Positions 28,515-37,963 of a DNA stretch of 64,000 nucleotides are shown one piece after another. Every line of letters starts with the position of its first letter. The stretch's first letter is position 1. The position numbers were made by a program, and so were the translations under genes. The notes under the pieces are model-generated. The model saw only the letters and a program-made list of their open reading frames with translations, ran no database searches and was not told where the DNA came from. Source of the stretch: Actinomyces sp. (GTDB lineage: Bacteria > Actinomycetota > Actinomycetes > Actinomycetales > Actinomycetaceae); contig NZ_JARKVC010000043.1 of the NCBI RefSeq assembly GCF_029851875.1, positions 26,326 through 90,325 of the forward strand. The letters run 5' to 3'.

Positions 28515-29651
28515 GTGAGTGACTACTACGAGCTGCTCGGCGTGAGCCGCCAGGCCAGTGCCGAGGAGATCAAGAAGGCCTACCGCAAGAAGGCGCGCCA
28601 GCTCCACCCCGACGTCGCCGGCCCCGGTCACGAGGAGGAGTTCAAGGAGGTCCAGGTGGCCTACTCCGTCCTGTCAGACGAGGAGAAGCGCCAGACCTAC
28701 GACCTGGGCGGCGAGGACGCGCTGCACGGCGGCGGTGGCTTCCCTCCGGGCTTCAGCGGCGACTTCTCAGACCTGGGAGGCATCTTCCAGACCTTCTTCG
28801 GCGGAGGCGGCTCGCGCGGGCCAGCCTCGCGTGCGCGCCGCGGCCAGGACGGGCTCGTGACCGTGCCGGTGAGCCTGGCCGACGTCGCCTTTGGCGCGAC
28901 CAAGACGGTTCCCATCGACACCTACGTCACCTGCACCACCTGTGGCGGCAGCTGCTGCGCGCCGGGGACCGAGCCGGTGACCTGCTCCCAGTGCAACGGC
29001 CAGGGCTCGGTCCAGCGTGTTCAGCGTTCCTTCCTGGGCAACGTCATGACCTCCTCTCCCTGCCCCACCTGCCAGGGGTTTGGCACCGTCATCGTCACGC
29101 CCTGCAAGGACTGCGACGGCGAAGGGCGCAAGCACGTGCGCAAGGACATCGAGGTCAACGTCCCGGCTGGCGTGTCCACCGGGACGCGCATCCGCATGTC
29201 CGGGCGCGGTGAGGCGGGCGTGGCCGGCGGCCCTGCGGGCGATCTCTACGTGGTGGTCGAGGAGCAGCCCCACCCCACCCTCGAGCGCCAGGGCGACGAC
29301 CTGCGCACCGAGCTGCGCGTGCCGATGACCGCGGCCGCGCTGGGCGCCTCCTTCCCCGTCGAGACCCTCGACGGCGAGCGCAGCGTCTCGGTGCGCCCGG
29401 GCACCCAGTCCGGCGACGACATCCGCCTGGAGGGCCTGGGCGTGGGGCGGCTGCGCCGCTCCGGGCGCGGCAACCTGTACGTCACGGTGGTGGTGGAGAC
29501 CCCGACCAGGCTCTCGGAGCGTCAGGAGGAGCTGCTCAAGGAACTGGCGGCGCTGCGTGGTGAGGACGGCTTCGCCCCTGCTGAGGAGGAGGGCTTCTTC
29601 GACCGGCTCAAGGGCTCCAAGACCAAGAGCAAGAACCGCCGCAAGCGCTGA
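28515..29651 (+). CDS. dnaJ: Chaperone protein DnaJ
   Basis: DnaJ stimulates the ATPase of DnaK and presents unfolded proteins. The 378-aa product has an N-terminal J domain (HPD at 31-33), a Gly/Phe-rich stretch (about 72-100), four CxxCxG-type zinc repeats (CTTCGGSC, CSQCNGQG, CPTCQGFG, CKDCDGEG) and two beta-barrel substrate domains. The first zinc repeat reads CGGSC instead of the common CxGSG. No dnaK or grpE is adjacent. GTG 28515 was chosen because translation from it begins with the canonical SDYYELLGV. It should be under HrcA/CIRCE control with hrcA. Confidence 0.95.
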   Translation: MSDYYELLGVSRQASAEEIKKAYRKKARQLHPDVAGPGHEEEFKEVQVAYSVLSDEEKRQTYDLGGEDALHGGGGFPPGFSGDFSDLGGIFQTFFGGGGSRGPASRARRGQDGLVTVPVSLADVAFGATKTVPIDTYVTCTTCGGSCCAPGTEPVTCSQCNGQGSVQRVQRSFLGNVMTSSPCPTCQGFGTVIVTPCKDCDGEGRKHVRKDIEVNVPAGVSTGTRIRMSGRGEAGVAGGPAGDLYVVVEEQPHPTLERQGDDLRTELRVPMTAAALGASFPVETLDGERSVSVRPGTQSGDDIRLEGLGVGRLRRSGRGNLYVTVVVETPTRLSERQEELLKELAALRGEDGFAPAEEEGFFDRLKGSKTKSKNRRKR

Positions 29652-29680
29652 GACGCGGCTCAGGCGCGAAGGGTACCGGC

Positions 29681-30436
29681 TCAGGCCCCTGGCCAGTAGA
29701 CGGAGTCCGGCGTGGGCCGGGCGCCGAAGATCGCGGTGCCCACGCGCACGCAGGTCGCGCCCTCAGCGATGGCCAGCTCGAAGTCGCCGCTCATGCCCAT
29801 GGACAGCAGGCCGTCGCCCACGGTGCCGGCCTGGCGGGCCTCGTCGCGCAGGCGGCGCATGAGGCGGAAGCACTCGCGCACCTGCTCGCGGTCATCGGTG
29901 TGGGCGGCCAGCGTCATGAGACCGCGGACCCGCAGCGAGGAGTAGACCGGCAGCTCGGCCAGGAACCCGGCCACCGCCTCCGGCTCCAGGCCGAACTTGG
30001 ACTCCTCGCCGGAGGAGTTGACCTGGACGTAGACGTCCAGGCTGCGACCTGCCGCCTGGAGCCGGCGGTCCAGGGCCTCGGCCACGTGGAGGGAGTCCAG
30101 CGCCTGGAACTCGTGGGCGAAGGAGACCACGTCCTTGGCCTTGTTGGTCTGCAGGTGGCCGATGAGCGCCCAGCGGATGCCGAGGTCAGCCATCTCGGTG
30201 CTCTTGCGCCTGGCCTCCTGGACCTTGTTCTCGCCCATCTCGGTCACCCCTGCGGCGAAGGCCGCGCGCAGGCGGTCCTCGGGAACCGTCTTGGTGACCG
30301 GCAGCAGGCGGACCTCGCTGGGACAGCGGCCGGCGGCTGTGGCAGCGGCGTCGATCCTGGTGCGGATCGCGGCGAGCCTCGCGCTGATCTGGGCGACCTC
30401 CTGCGGGTCCGGGGTAACGGGGGAGTCAGGCGTCAT
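29681..30436 (-). CDS. YggS/PROSC family pyridoxal-phosphate homeostasis protein
   Basis: The 251-aa product is of the family that binds pyridoxal 5'-phosphate through a lysine and balances B6 vitamers and some amino acids; no catalytic activity is settled. It carries the LLPVTKTVPEDRLRAAFAAG segment with the PLP lysine, GENKVQEA, WALIGHLQTNKAK, VQVNSSGEESKFG and SMGMSGDFELAIAEG, all diagnostic. ATG 30436 gives the normal length. It converges on dnaJ with a 29-base gap and is divergent from rsmE. Confidence 0.92.
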   Translation of the reverse strand: MTPDSPVTPDPQEVAQISARLAAIRTRIDAAATAAGRCPSEVRLLPVTKTVPEDRLRAAFAAGVTEMGENKVQEARRKSTEMADLGIRWALIGHLQTNKAKDVVSFAHEFQALDSLHVAEALDRRLQAAGRSLDVYVQVNSSGEESKFGLEPEAVAGFLAELPVYSSLRVRGLMTLAAHTDDREQVRECFRLMRRLRDEARQAGTVGDGLLSMGMSGDFELAIAEGATCVRVGTAIFGARPTPDSVYWPGA

Positions 30437-30520
30437 GCCTCCTGACGGTACACCGGTGGCGCCGCGTGGGAGCAAGCCGCCCAGCGACGTCGGAGGGGCG
30501 AGTCTCCTAGGCTGTCCTGT

Positions 30521-31300
30521 GTGACTGCCCCTGTCTTCATTCTCACCGATGCCACTGTTGAGCCCGCCGGTGCTGCGCGCAGCGCTGAGCCCGGCGCCAG
30601 TTTGGTCCTCACCGGCGCCGAGGCCCGCCACGCCGTCACCGTGCGCCGGCTGCGTGCTGGGGAGCGGGTGGACCTGTCCGACGGCGCAGGCCTGCGCCTG
30701 GTCTGCGCCGTCACCGCTGCCGAGGGCAAGGACCGCCTGGCGGTGCGGGTGCTCGAGCGCGTCGAGGAGCCCGCGCCCTCTCACGCCCTGGTCCTCGTCC
30801 AGGCCCTGGCCAAGGGCGGGCGGGACGAGCAGGCCGTGGAGACCGCGACGGAGGTGGGAGCCGACGTCGTGGTTCCCTGGCAGGCCGGTCGTTCCATCGC
30901 CCAGTGGAAGGGACCGAAGGTTACCAAGGGGCGTGAGCGCTGGCAGGCCACGGCGAGCGAGGCGGCCAAGCAGGCGCGGCGGGCCCGTGTTCCCCGGGTG
31001 AGTGAGGCGATGACGACGTCGCAGCTGGCCGCCTGGGTGCGTGAGGCCGCCCAGGCCGGGGGCACGGTGCTGGTGCTGCACGAGGAGGCGGTGGCGCCCA
31101 TCGGCGGGGTGAGCCTGCCCGAGCGCGGGACGCTCGCCGTCGTCGTCGGGCCCGAAGGGGGCATCAGTGCCGAGGAGACGGCGGCGCTTGAGGACGCCGG
31201 TGCCACGACGGTGCGGCTGGGCCCGCACGTCATGCGCACCGCCAGCGCCGGGCCGGTGGCGCTGGCCGTGCTCGCCCAGCGGGCGGGGTTGTGGGGCTGA
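30521..31300 (+). CDS. rsmE: 16S rRNA (uracil(1498)-N3)-methyltransferase
   Basis: RsmE methylates U1498 of 16S rRNA. The 259-aa SPOUT-type protein has an N-terminal PUA-like domain with GAEARHAVTVRRLRAGE, and the C-terminal knot motifs VVGPEGGIS and LGPHVMRTASA that bind SAM. GTG at 30521 is the earliest reasonable start. In many actinobacteria dnaJ and rsmE are adjacent; here the YggS gene is inserted on the other strand between them. Confidence 0.94.
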   Translation: MTAPVFILTDATVEPAGAARSAEPGASLVLTGAEARHAVTVRRLRAGERVDLSDGAGLRLVCAVTAAEGKDRLAVRVLERVEEPAPSHALVLVQALAKGGRDEQAVETATEVGADVVVPWQAGRSIAQWKGPKVTKGRERWQATASEAAKQARRARVPRVSEAMTTSQLAAWVREAAQAGGTVLVLHEEAVAPIGGVSLPERGTLAVVVGPEGGISAEETAALEDAGATTVRLGPHVMRTASAGPVALAVLAQRAGLWG

Positions 31301-31393
31301 CAGCCAGATCCTTGAGCTTGTGCGCCGACTGGTTGCGTACCGGGGCGTGCCCGGGTGTCCCTGGGCGTGGCTGCGCCTGCATCAGGGCTGACG

Positions 31394-33625
31394 TCAGGAG
31401 ACCAGCAGCAGGCAGGCGGTGACCGTCCAGCACAGGGCGATCACGACGGCGTCGCGTACCCGCCACCGCACCTCGACGAGCTCGGTGCGGGTGGGACAGG
31501 CCCCGAAGGCGCGCGAGTCCATGGAGGTAGCGATGCGCTCGGCGTGCCTGACGGAGGAGATGACGAGAGGGACCAGGGACGCCAGCCAGCGCACGAGCGG
31601 GCTGAGAACGGGAGTGCCTCCTCCCCAGCCGCGCAGCGCGCGAGACTGGCGCAGGATCCTGAAGTCGTCCCCGAAGCGCCGCAGGAAGGAGATGCTGGCG
31701 ATGCCGGCGGCGGCCACGCGGTAGGACATGCGGAGCTGGAGGGTCAGCGCCGCGATGAGCTCCTTGGCGCTCACGCCCAGGCCCGCGAGCACGGCCACGG
31801 CCACGCACGAGCCGACGACCAGGCCGCTGTACCTGTCGATGTGGACCATCGGGTGAGCGTCTCCTGAGTCAGAGGCCACCGTCTGCCAGGACCCCACCGA
31901 CAGCAGCAGCGTAACCACCCACATGGTCGCGACCATGCCGATCTTTCGCCTGGCGTTGCGGGCTAGGATCACGACGGCGAGCGTCGCCGTGGCCAGGGCC
32001 GCCAGGGAGGCCGGCAGCGACCGGACCACGAAGAGAGCCGCAACGAGGGGAAGCAGTCCTATCAGCAGGGTGAGGGGGTGCGGGTAGCCCCGCTCCTCCA
32101 GGGCTGCCGGGCAGGCGTGGTGGTCCTCCTGATCGGGCAGGACCACGATCCGCGTGGCGTGCCTGCGTGCTGCCTCAAGGTCGTGGGTGGCCATGACCAC
32201 GGTCTGGCCGCTGACCTGACGCTCGGTGATGAAGCTGAGCAGCTCACTGGCGTTGGCCTCGTCCTGCCCGTAGGTCGGTTCGTCCATGAGCAGGAGTGGG
32301 TGCCTTCTGGCGCTCACCGTGGCCACCGACAGGCGGCGGGCCTGCCCGCCGGACAGGGTCATGGGGTGCCGGGCGGCGTACCCGCTGAGCCGGAAGTGCT
32401 CGAGCAGCTCCTCGGTGTCCTGGTCCCCGTGGCTGAGCGCGACCTCCTTGGCGACGGTCGTCGACACGAACTGGTGCTCGGGGTTCTGGTACACGTAGCC
32501 GGCCAGGTGACGGCCCTTGCGGACCCTGGCACCTGCGACACGGATGGTGCCCTCGCACGCGAGCGTCCCGGCGAGGGCACTGAGCAGGGAGGACTTGCCG
32601 CTGCCGTTGGCACCGACGAGCGCGACGAGCTCGCCCGCGCCGACTGACAGGCTCACTGCCGGGCAACGTCCTTCCACGCCCACGGACTCCAGGCTGAGGA
32701 CCGGCTCCTCGGCGCTGATCACCTCGACCTGCCTCCACTCCTGGCCCTCACGCTGCAGGTAGCTGACGACCGACGGATCCTTCAGAGGCGGCAGGGCCGG
32801 GGGCTGGGGGCCAGGTCGGTAGGCGCGGGGGATCCACACCCCGGCATCCTGGAGGACGGTGCGGTGGGTGGTGAAGACGTCCTGGGGGCTGCCGGTGGCG
32901 AGCACCGCGCCGTCGGCGTCCAGGCACAGGACGTGGTCGACGTGCTCGATGACCGGGTCCAGGTCGTGGTCGATGACGACGACGGCCGTGCCGGACGCGC
33001 ACAGGGGGCCAAGCACCTCGTAGAAGGCCTGGGCAGCGTGGGGGTCGATCATGGAGGTGGGCTCGTCAAGGATGAGCAGGCGGGGGCGCAGGGCCAGGGC
33101 GCAGGCGAGAGACAGACGCTGGCGCTGCCCGCCGGACAGGTGCCACGGGTCCCAGTCCGCACGCTCAGCGAGGCCAACGGCGGCCAGCGCCTGGCTGGCC
33201 CGTACCTTGATCTCATCAGGGGGCAGGCACAGGTTCTGCAGGCCGAAGGCCACCTCGTCAAAGAGGCAACGGGTGACTACCGAGGCGTCCGGGTCCTGAC
33301 CGACGTAGGCGACCACAGGGGCGATCTGCGCCGCGCCCAGGTCCGCTATCTCGTGCCCTTCCAGCAGGACGCTTCCTCGGTAGACCGAGGGGACGGAGTG
33401 AGGGATGAGGCCGCACAGGGCGCGCACGAGCGTGGACTTGCCGCAGCCGGAGGGACCGACGACGGCGGTCAGGCGCCCGGCAAGCTGGGTGAGGCTCACT
33501 GATGCGAGTACCCAGGAGCCTGATCCTGCGTAGCGCACCTGGAGGTTGTGGGTGCGCACCAGTGGCTGGTCGCGCTGGGCGCTGGGGCCGTCCACGGCGC
33601 CGGTGTCCTGTGTCGGGGAGGTCAT
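31394..33625 (-). CDS. ECF transporter: two ATPase domains fused to the EcfT membrane subunit
   Basis: A single 743-aa frame holds three modules. ATPase 1: Walker A GPSGCGKS (57-64), signature LSGGQRQR (163-170), Walker B LLILDEPTS. ATPase 2: GANGSGKS (338-345), TLSGGQARR, LLLMDEPTYGQ. Residues about 510-743 are an EcfT-like membrane part, with several helices and the two coupling-helix motifs SRALRGWG and SMDSRAFG. In Bacillus YkoD is a double ATPase and YkoC the separate EcfT. It is the last gene of the iron-box operon; its ATG overlaps the YkoE-like stop by four bases. I see no frameshift between modules. Confidence 0.9.
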   Translation of the reverse strand: MTSPTQDTGAVDGPSAQRDQPLVRTHNLQVRYAGSGSWVLASVSLTQLAGRLTAVVGPSGCGKSTLVRALCGLIPHSVPSVYRGSVLLEGHEIADLGAAQIAPVVAYVGQDPDASVVTRCLFDEVAFGLQNLCLPPDEIKVRASQALAAVGLAERADWDPWHLSGGQRQRLSLACALALRPRLLILDEPTSMIDPHAAQAFYEVLGPLCASGTAVVVIDHDLDPVIEHVDHVLCLDADGAVLATGSPQDVFTTHRTVLQDAGVWIPRAYRPGPQPPALPPLKDPSVVSYLQREGQEWRQVEVISAEEPVLSLESVGVEGRCPAVSLSVGAGELVALVGANGSGKSSLLSALAGTLACEGTIRVAGARVRKGRHLAGYVYQNPEHQFVSTTVAKEVALSHGDQDTEELLEHFRLSGYAARHPMTLSGGQARRLSVATVSARRHPLLLMDEPTYGQDEANASELLSFITERQVSGQTVVMATHDLEAARRHATRIVVLPDQEDHHACPAALEERGYPHPLTLLIGLLPLVAALFVVRSLPASLAALATATLAVVILARNARRKIGMVATMWVVTLLLSVGSWQTVASDSGDAHPMVHIDRYSGLVVGSCVAVAVLAGLGVSAKELIAALTLQLRMSYRVAAAGIASISFLRRFGDDFRILRQSRALRGWGGGTPVLSPLVRWLASLVPLVISSVRHAERIATSMDSRAFGACPTRTELVEVRWRVRDAVVIALCWTVTACLLLVS

Positions 33626-34218
33626 CGCGGTTGGTGGCCGACGCCTGCTCGCAGCGCCGCCCTGCCGATCAGGAGGCACAGCGCGCAGCCGATCATGGAG
33701 GAGCACACGGCGGCCAGGACGAGGACGAGGGCGTTGTCAGCTCCCTGCAGCGCGAAGGCGGTCATGCAGCCGTTGAGCAGGCCGAAGACGAAGGAGCTGA
33801 TCGCGTATCCCCACCAGGTCCACACGCGGTAGAGCATCAGGGCGAGCGGCACCTCGATGAAGGCGGCCCCCAGCACGTTGCCGATGATCGAGGTGGGCCC
33901 CTGCGGGGAGACGAAAGCACAGATGATGCCTATGATGACCCCGGCCAGGAGGCTGGCTCCCGGGCGACGCACGATGACGGCTGGCAGCAGGTAGGGGATG
34001 GTCCACAGCCCCATGCTGGCGCAGATGATGAGCAGGCCCTTGTGGGTGCTCATCCCGACGGCGAAGGTCAGGTAGGTCAGGGGGACGACGATGAGCACCC
34101 CGACCACGGCCAGGGCGGCCACGGTCATGAGGTTGCGCGTGCCGAGAACGGAGTTGTTCAGCCTGGAGCGGCTTGAGCCCTTGACCGTGTCAGCGGGGGG
34201 AGGAGTGGTGCTAGTCAT
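33622..34218 (-). CDS. YkoE-like ECF transporter substrate-binding (S) component
   Basis: The 198-aa product has five to six membrane helices after a polar N-terminus of about 30 residues. The segment LLPAVIVRRPGASLLAGVI and the later GAAFIEVPLALMLYRVW fit the YkoE family of S components, which are thiamine-related in Bacillus. Here the gene follows two IrtAB-like ABC genes under an iron box, with no thiamine riboswitch, which argues for an iron-linked ligand. It overlaps its upstream neighbour by 8 bases and the ECF ATPase gene by 4. Confidence 0.75.
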   Translation of the reverse strand: MTSTTPPPADTVKGSSRSRLNNSVLGTRNLMTVAALAVVGVLIVVPLTYLTFAVGMSTHKGLLIICASMGLWTIPYLLPAVIVRRPGASLLAGVIIGIICAFVSPQGPTSIIGNVLGAAFIEVPLALMLYRVWTWWGYAISSFVFGLLNGCMTAFALQGADNALVLVLAAVCSSMIGCALCLLIGRAALRAGVGHQPR

Positions 34219-36010
34219 GTGAGATCCTTGTGCTCCTGTCCTGGTGGGGCTGGACCAGCGCCCAGCCGGAAGCCTCCTGCCGCTTGGCCCAGAAGCGCCT
34301 GTAGGGACCCTCCTGGGTAAGCAGGTCGGCGTGGGTTCCTACCTGGGCGAGTGTGCCGTCGTCGTCGAGGGCGACGATCTGGTCGGCTGAGACGATGGTC
34401 TCGAGCTTGTGGGCGACGACGATGAGCGTGGCCTCCTGCCGCAGCCTGTTCATGGAGGCGACGAGGTTCTGCTCGTTCTCGGCGTCCAGGGCGCTGGTGG
34501 CCTCGTCGAGCAGGACGATCGGGGCGTGTTTGAGCAGCGCGCGGGCGATGGACACGCGCTGGCGCTCGCCGCCGGACAGCGCCCTTCCGCCCTCACCAAC
34601 CCGTGTTGCCCACCCCAGTGGCAGGCGCTCGACGATCTCGTCCACGCCGGCGAGCCTGGCCGCCTCGGCGAGGTCGGCCTCGGAGGCGTCGGGACGTGCC
34701 AGGCGGATGTTGGCCTCCAGGGTGTCGTCGAAGAGGTAGACGTCCTGGAAGACCATGGACAGCTGGCTCATGAGGTCCATGGTGGTGACCTGACGCACGT
34801 CGATCCCGCCCAGGAGGATCTCGCCGTCGTCGACGTCGTAGAAGCGCGAGATGAGGCGCAGCAGCGTGGTCTTTCCCGATCCGGAGGGGCCCACGATCGC
34901 GCACATCGAGCGCGTCGGCACCTCGAAGGAGACGTCCTGGACCACGGGGGTGGCCTTGTCATAGGAGAAGCTGACCTTACGCAGGGCCACGGTGCCGGGG
35001 CTGACCCACGTCCTGGGTCGCGTGGTCTCGGGCAGCTCCTCGACCTCCAGGAGCTCCTCCACTGTGTTGAGCAGGACCCGCCTGTCGTCGATACCGATCA
35101 GGTTGGTCATCACGGTGGTCAGCTCGTGGCTGAAGGACAGGGACAGCCCCAGACTCGCTATCGTCTCGACCGGCCCCATCGACCCGCTGACGGCCAGGTT
35201 GGTGACCACCGTGATCATGACCACGACGCAGCCTTGGATGAAGGAGCCTCCGAGAACCTGGCTCAGGGTCTCCAACCACAGGCTCCTCCTGCGGCTGGCG
35301 CTCGTGGCCTCCAGTGCGGCCGCCATCTCCTCGTAGCGGTCCACGGCGCCTGCAGCGCGCAGCGCCGCCTGGCACTGGGCGAACTCGACCACGCGCATCG
35401 CGCTCTCGCGCTCAAGGGGCTCGACCATGCGGTGGCCCTTGGATATCAGGACACGGATCGCCAGCAGCCCGATAACGACCAGCGGCGCGCAGAGCGTGAG
35501 GGCGAGCCCGATGCGCGCGTCCCACACCCAGCAGCCGACGACGATCGTCACGCAGGTGAGCACGCTGCGGTACATCTTGTTCAGGAAGTGGGCGACAGCC
35601 TCACCCAGGGAGAGCATCTCCTGAGTCACTGTGCGCGAGAGGCTGGGACCGGAGTCGTGGTTGAACCAGCCCAGAGGCAAGCGGGCCACCTTGTTCCCGA
35701 CGGCGGCGTGCATGTCGCCGAGGCAGCCCAGCGCTCCTCGGTAGCTGGTCCTCGAACCGATAAAGTCGACCACTGAGCTGACCAGGGCCGTGGCTGCCAG
35801 CACGAGCGCCCATGCTGCGGTACCGAGTCCCAGGAAGGGCTGGTCGGTGGCGAGTACCACGGACAGGGGCAGGATCAGGAGATAGGCCAGGGCGTTCACG
35901 ACGCCGACGACGCAGCTGGTCAGGGCGCCTGCGCGCAGCAGCGCCCAGGACTCAGCGGTCATCAGTCTTGGCAGGCGCGGGGTCATGAGCCCGTAGACGA
36001 GGTTACGCAC
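34211..36010 (-). CDS. ABC transporter with fused membrane and ATPase domains, IrtB/YbtQ-like
   Basis: The 599-aa product has six membrane helices (to about residue 290) followed by an ATPase: GPSGSGKTT, then FQDVYLFDDTLEANI, LSGGERQRVSIARALL and IVLLDEATSALD. With the upstream partner it should form a heterodimer like IrtAB of mycobacteria or YbtPQ of Yersinia, exporter-fold proteins that import iron-siderophores. GTG 36010 is chosen because it gives an 8-base overlap with the preceding stop and the expected length; a longer frame to 36154 starts inside the partner gene. Confidence 0.88.
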   Translation of the reverse strand: MRNLVYGLMTPRLPRLMTAESWALLRAGALTSCVVGVVNALAYLLILPLSVVLATDQPFLGLGTAAWALVLAATALVSSVVDFIGSRTSYRGALGCLGDMHAAVGNKVARLPLGWFNHDSGPSLSRTVTQEMLSLGEAVAHFLNKMYRSVLTCVTIVVGCWVWDARIGLALTLCAPLVVIGLLAIRVLISKGHRMVEPLERESAMRVVEFAQCQAALRAAGAVDRYEEMAAALEATSASRRRSLWLETLSQVLGGSFIQGCVVVMITVVTNLAVSGSMGPVETIASLGLSLSFSHELTTVMTNLIGIDDRRVLLNTVEELLEVEELPETTRPRTWVSPGTVALRKVSFSYDKATPVVQDVSFEVPTRSMCAIVGPSGSGKTTLLRLISRFYDVDDGEILLGGIDVRQVTTMDLMSQLSMVFQDVYLFDDTLEANIRLARPDASEADLAEAARLAGVDEIVERLPLGWATRVGEGGRALSGGERQRVSIARALLKHAPIVLLDEATSALDAENEQNLVASMNRLRQEATLIVVAHKLETIVSADQIVALDDDGTLAQVGTHADLLTQEGPYRRFWAKRQEASGWALVQPHQDRSTRISHD

Positions 36011-37874
36011 GGCGGCCCTCCTGGGCGGCCGTAGGTGCGAGGGCGCTCGGGGACTGATGCAGCGCCTGGGCCAGGAGCAGGGAGTAGTGGGGATCGTCCA
36101 CGAGCTCGTCATGGGTCCCGACGGCGCGCACCCTGCCGTGCTCGAGGACGACAACCTGGTCCGCTCCCGCGATCACCGCAGGCCGGTGGGCGATGACGAC
36201 AACCGTCCGGCCACGGGCCAGGCGGGTGAGGGCCTGCTGGATCTCGGCCTCGGACTCTGGGTCGACCATCGCCGTCGCCTCGTCCAGGACCAGGACGGGG
36301 GCGTCGCGGAGCAGCGCCCTGGCGATGGCGATACGTTGCGCCTGGCCGCCTGACACGTGGGTCTGCTCACCGATGACGGTGCCGTAGCCTGCGGGCAGGG
36401 ACTGGATGAAGTCGTGGATGTTAGCTGATCTGGCGGCGGCGATGACCTCCTCGTCGGTGGCGTCGGGGCGGGCCAGGGCGATGTTCTTGCGCACGGAGGT
36501 GGTCAGCAGCTGGGCGTCCTGGAGGACGAAGGAGACGTGAGAGTAAAGGGTCTCCTCGTCCATCGACCGCAGGGCGACCCCGCCGAGGGTGATCGTGCCC
36601 CGGGTGGGGTCCGCGAAACGGGCCAGGAGCGCGCCGAGTGTCGACTTGCCTGATCCTGAGGGCCCCAGGAGCGCGGTGACCGTTCCCTCGGGGAAGGTGA
36701 GCGTCACGTCGTCCAGGGCGGTCACGGCACGCTCTCCCTCGCCGTAGACGTGGGTGACGTGCGAGACCTCGATGGTGGAGCCTCGAGGGCGGTCGGGGAG
36801 TGCAGGCTGGGGCAGGACCTCCAGGTCCAGCATCTCGCACAGGCGCACGGCCGCCGACCCGGCCAGCTGGTAGGACCACTGGATCGTGGCGACCGTGTCC
36901 ATGACCTCGGGGATCGCCAGGGCGATCAGCGTCGTGCACAGCAGCCTCGGGACGCTCACTGACCCCGAGGAGACCAGCAGCGAGCCGACGCCGAGGTTGA
37001 CCAGCAGGATGAGGGGTACGCACACCCACGCTGCCGCCAGGCAGGAGATGTTGAGCAGTGGGGTGGACCATGCTCGGTAGAAGTTGTTGAACTCCTTAGC
37101 GGCCTGCGTGTAGGCGCTGTGCGCCCTGCCTGTCTGCCCGAAGGTCTTGACCACCGCGATCCCGGAGGCGAACTCGAGCATCGTGGAGGAGAGCCTGGCC
37201 AGCTTACCGTCCATCTCCGCCGTCTTGGTCGGCATCGTGCGCATCATGATCGAGTAGGTGCCCAGGTAGAGGGGGACGGTCGCGACTGACAGCAGACCGA
37301 GGCGCCAGTCGAGGTAGAGGGCGTAGCAAAGCAGCACTACCGGGGTGGCGACCGCGTTGAGGACGTCGACGGGCGCGTGGGCGATCACGGTGTGGACGGT
37401 GACGGTGTCGTCCTGGACCGTCTTACGGATCCTGCCCGAGGTGGTCTCGGTGAACCAGCCCAACGGCGCTCTGGAGAAACGTTCCAGCAGGTCGCGACGT
37501 GTCTGGTCACGCAGCCGGAGGTCGGCCAGGTGCGTGACCAGCAGGCTGAGCACCATGAACAGGATCCTGGCGAAGAAGGAAGTGATGAAGACGTTGACGA
37601 TGACGGTGATGCGCGGGACGTCGAGCGGGGATCCGTCCTGGTAGTGCCGCAGGAGGGTCTCACCTAGTGCTACCAGGGCGACGTAGGGTCCGATGGAGAA
37701 GGCGACGCTGACCAGCATGAGGGCCTGGGCGAGGGCGAGCCTGGCCCGGACGGGTCTGCGGAGCCGGGCGATGGCTGCCTGACCGCTCTTGTGCTTGTCC
37801 ATGAGCTGGTCGTTGGTGGTCTGCTGGGGATTGGATTGGGTGGGAGTCGGTTCGTCGGCGAGTTCCCTGGGCAT
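36003..37874 (-). CDS. ABC transporter with fused membrane and ATPase domains, IrtA/YbtP-like
   Basis: This 623-aa half-transporter opens the iron-box operon. After a polar N-terminus of about 40 residues come six membrane helices, the coupling segment RAPLGWFTETTSGRIRK, and an ATPase with GPSGSGKST, FVLQDAQLLTTSVRKNI, VSGGQAQRIAIARALL (a V for L in the signature) and VLVLDEATAMVD. These match the YbtP/IrtA side of the heterodimer. It lacks the siderophore-reducing SIP domain that IrtA of mycobacteria carries. GGAGG lies eight bases before ATG 37874. Iron repression is expected from the upstream box. Confidence 0.88.
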   Translation of the reverse strand: MPRELADEPTPTQSNPQQTTNDQLMDKHKSGQAAIARLRRPVRARLALAQALMLVSVAFSIGPYVALVALGETLLRHYQDGSPLDVPRITVIVNVFITSFFARILFMVLSLLVTHLADLRLRDQTRRDLLERFSRAPLGWFTETTSGRIRKTVQDDTVTVHTVIAHAPVDVLNAVATPVVLLCYALYLDWRLGLLSVATVPLYLGTYSIMMRTMPTKTAEMDGKLARLSSTMLEFASGIAVVKTFGQTGRAHSAYTQAAKEFNNFYRAWSTPLLNISCLAAAWVCVPLILLVNLGVGSLLVSSGSVSVPRLLCTTLIALAIPEVMDTVATIQWSYQLAGSAAVRLCEMLDLEVLPQPALPDRPRGSTIEVSHVTHVYGEGERAVTALDDVTLTFPEGTVTALLGPSGSGKSTLGALLARFADPTRGTITLGGVALRSMDEETLYSHVSFVLQDAQLLTTSVRKNIALARPDATDEEVIAAARSANIHDFIQSLPAGYGTVIGEQTHVSGGQAQRIAIARALLRDAPVLVLDEATAMVDPESEAEIQQALTRLARGRTVVVIAHRPAVIAGADQVVVLEHGRVRAVGTHDELVDDPHYSLLLAQALHQSPSALAPTAAQEGRRA

Positions 37875-37895
37875 GGATAACGCCTCCAGAACATA

Positions 37896-37914
37896 GAAGG
37901 ATAGGCTTGCCTTA
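37896..37914 (-). promoter_or_regulatory. DtxR/IdeR-like iron box of the IrtAB-ECF operon
   Basis: On the minus strand the site reads TAAGGCAAGCCTATCCTTC and agrees with the consensus TWAGGTTAGSCTAACCTWA at 15 of 19 positions. It sits just after the candidate -10 box and over the start site, the usual place for repression by DtxR/IdeR with ferrous iron. Confidence 0.75.
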
Positions 37915-37919
37915 CTTGG

Positions 37920-37948
37920 AGGTTAGGGGAGGGGGACCTGGGAGTCAA
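37920..37948 (-). promoter_or_regulatory. Promoter of the IrtAB-ECF operon
   Basis: Minus-strand TTGACT (37943-37948) and TAACCT (37920-37925) are separated by exactly 17 bases. The iron box follows directly downstream and the ATG 37874 is preceded by GGAGG. Confidence 0.7.
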
Positions 37949-37963
37949 GGGGACCCTGCGGTT

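Noticed and set aside
33622..34260. Thiamine riboswitch expected for a YkoE-type transporter
   Set aside because: No TPP-riboswitch-like structure; the genes overlap and the operon starts at an iron box.
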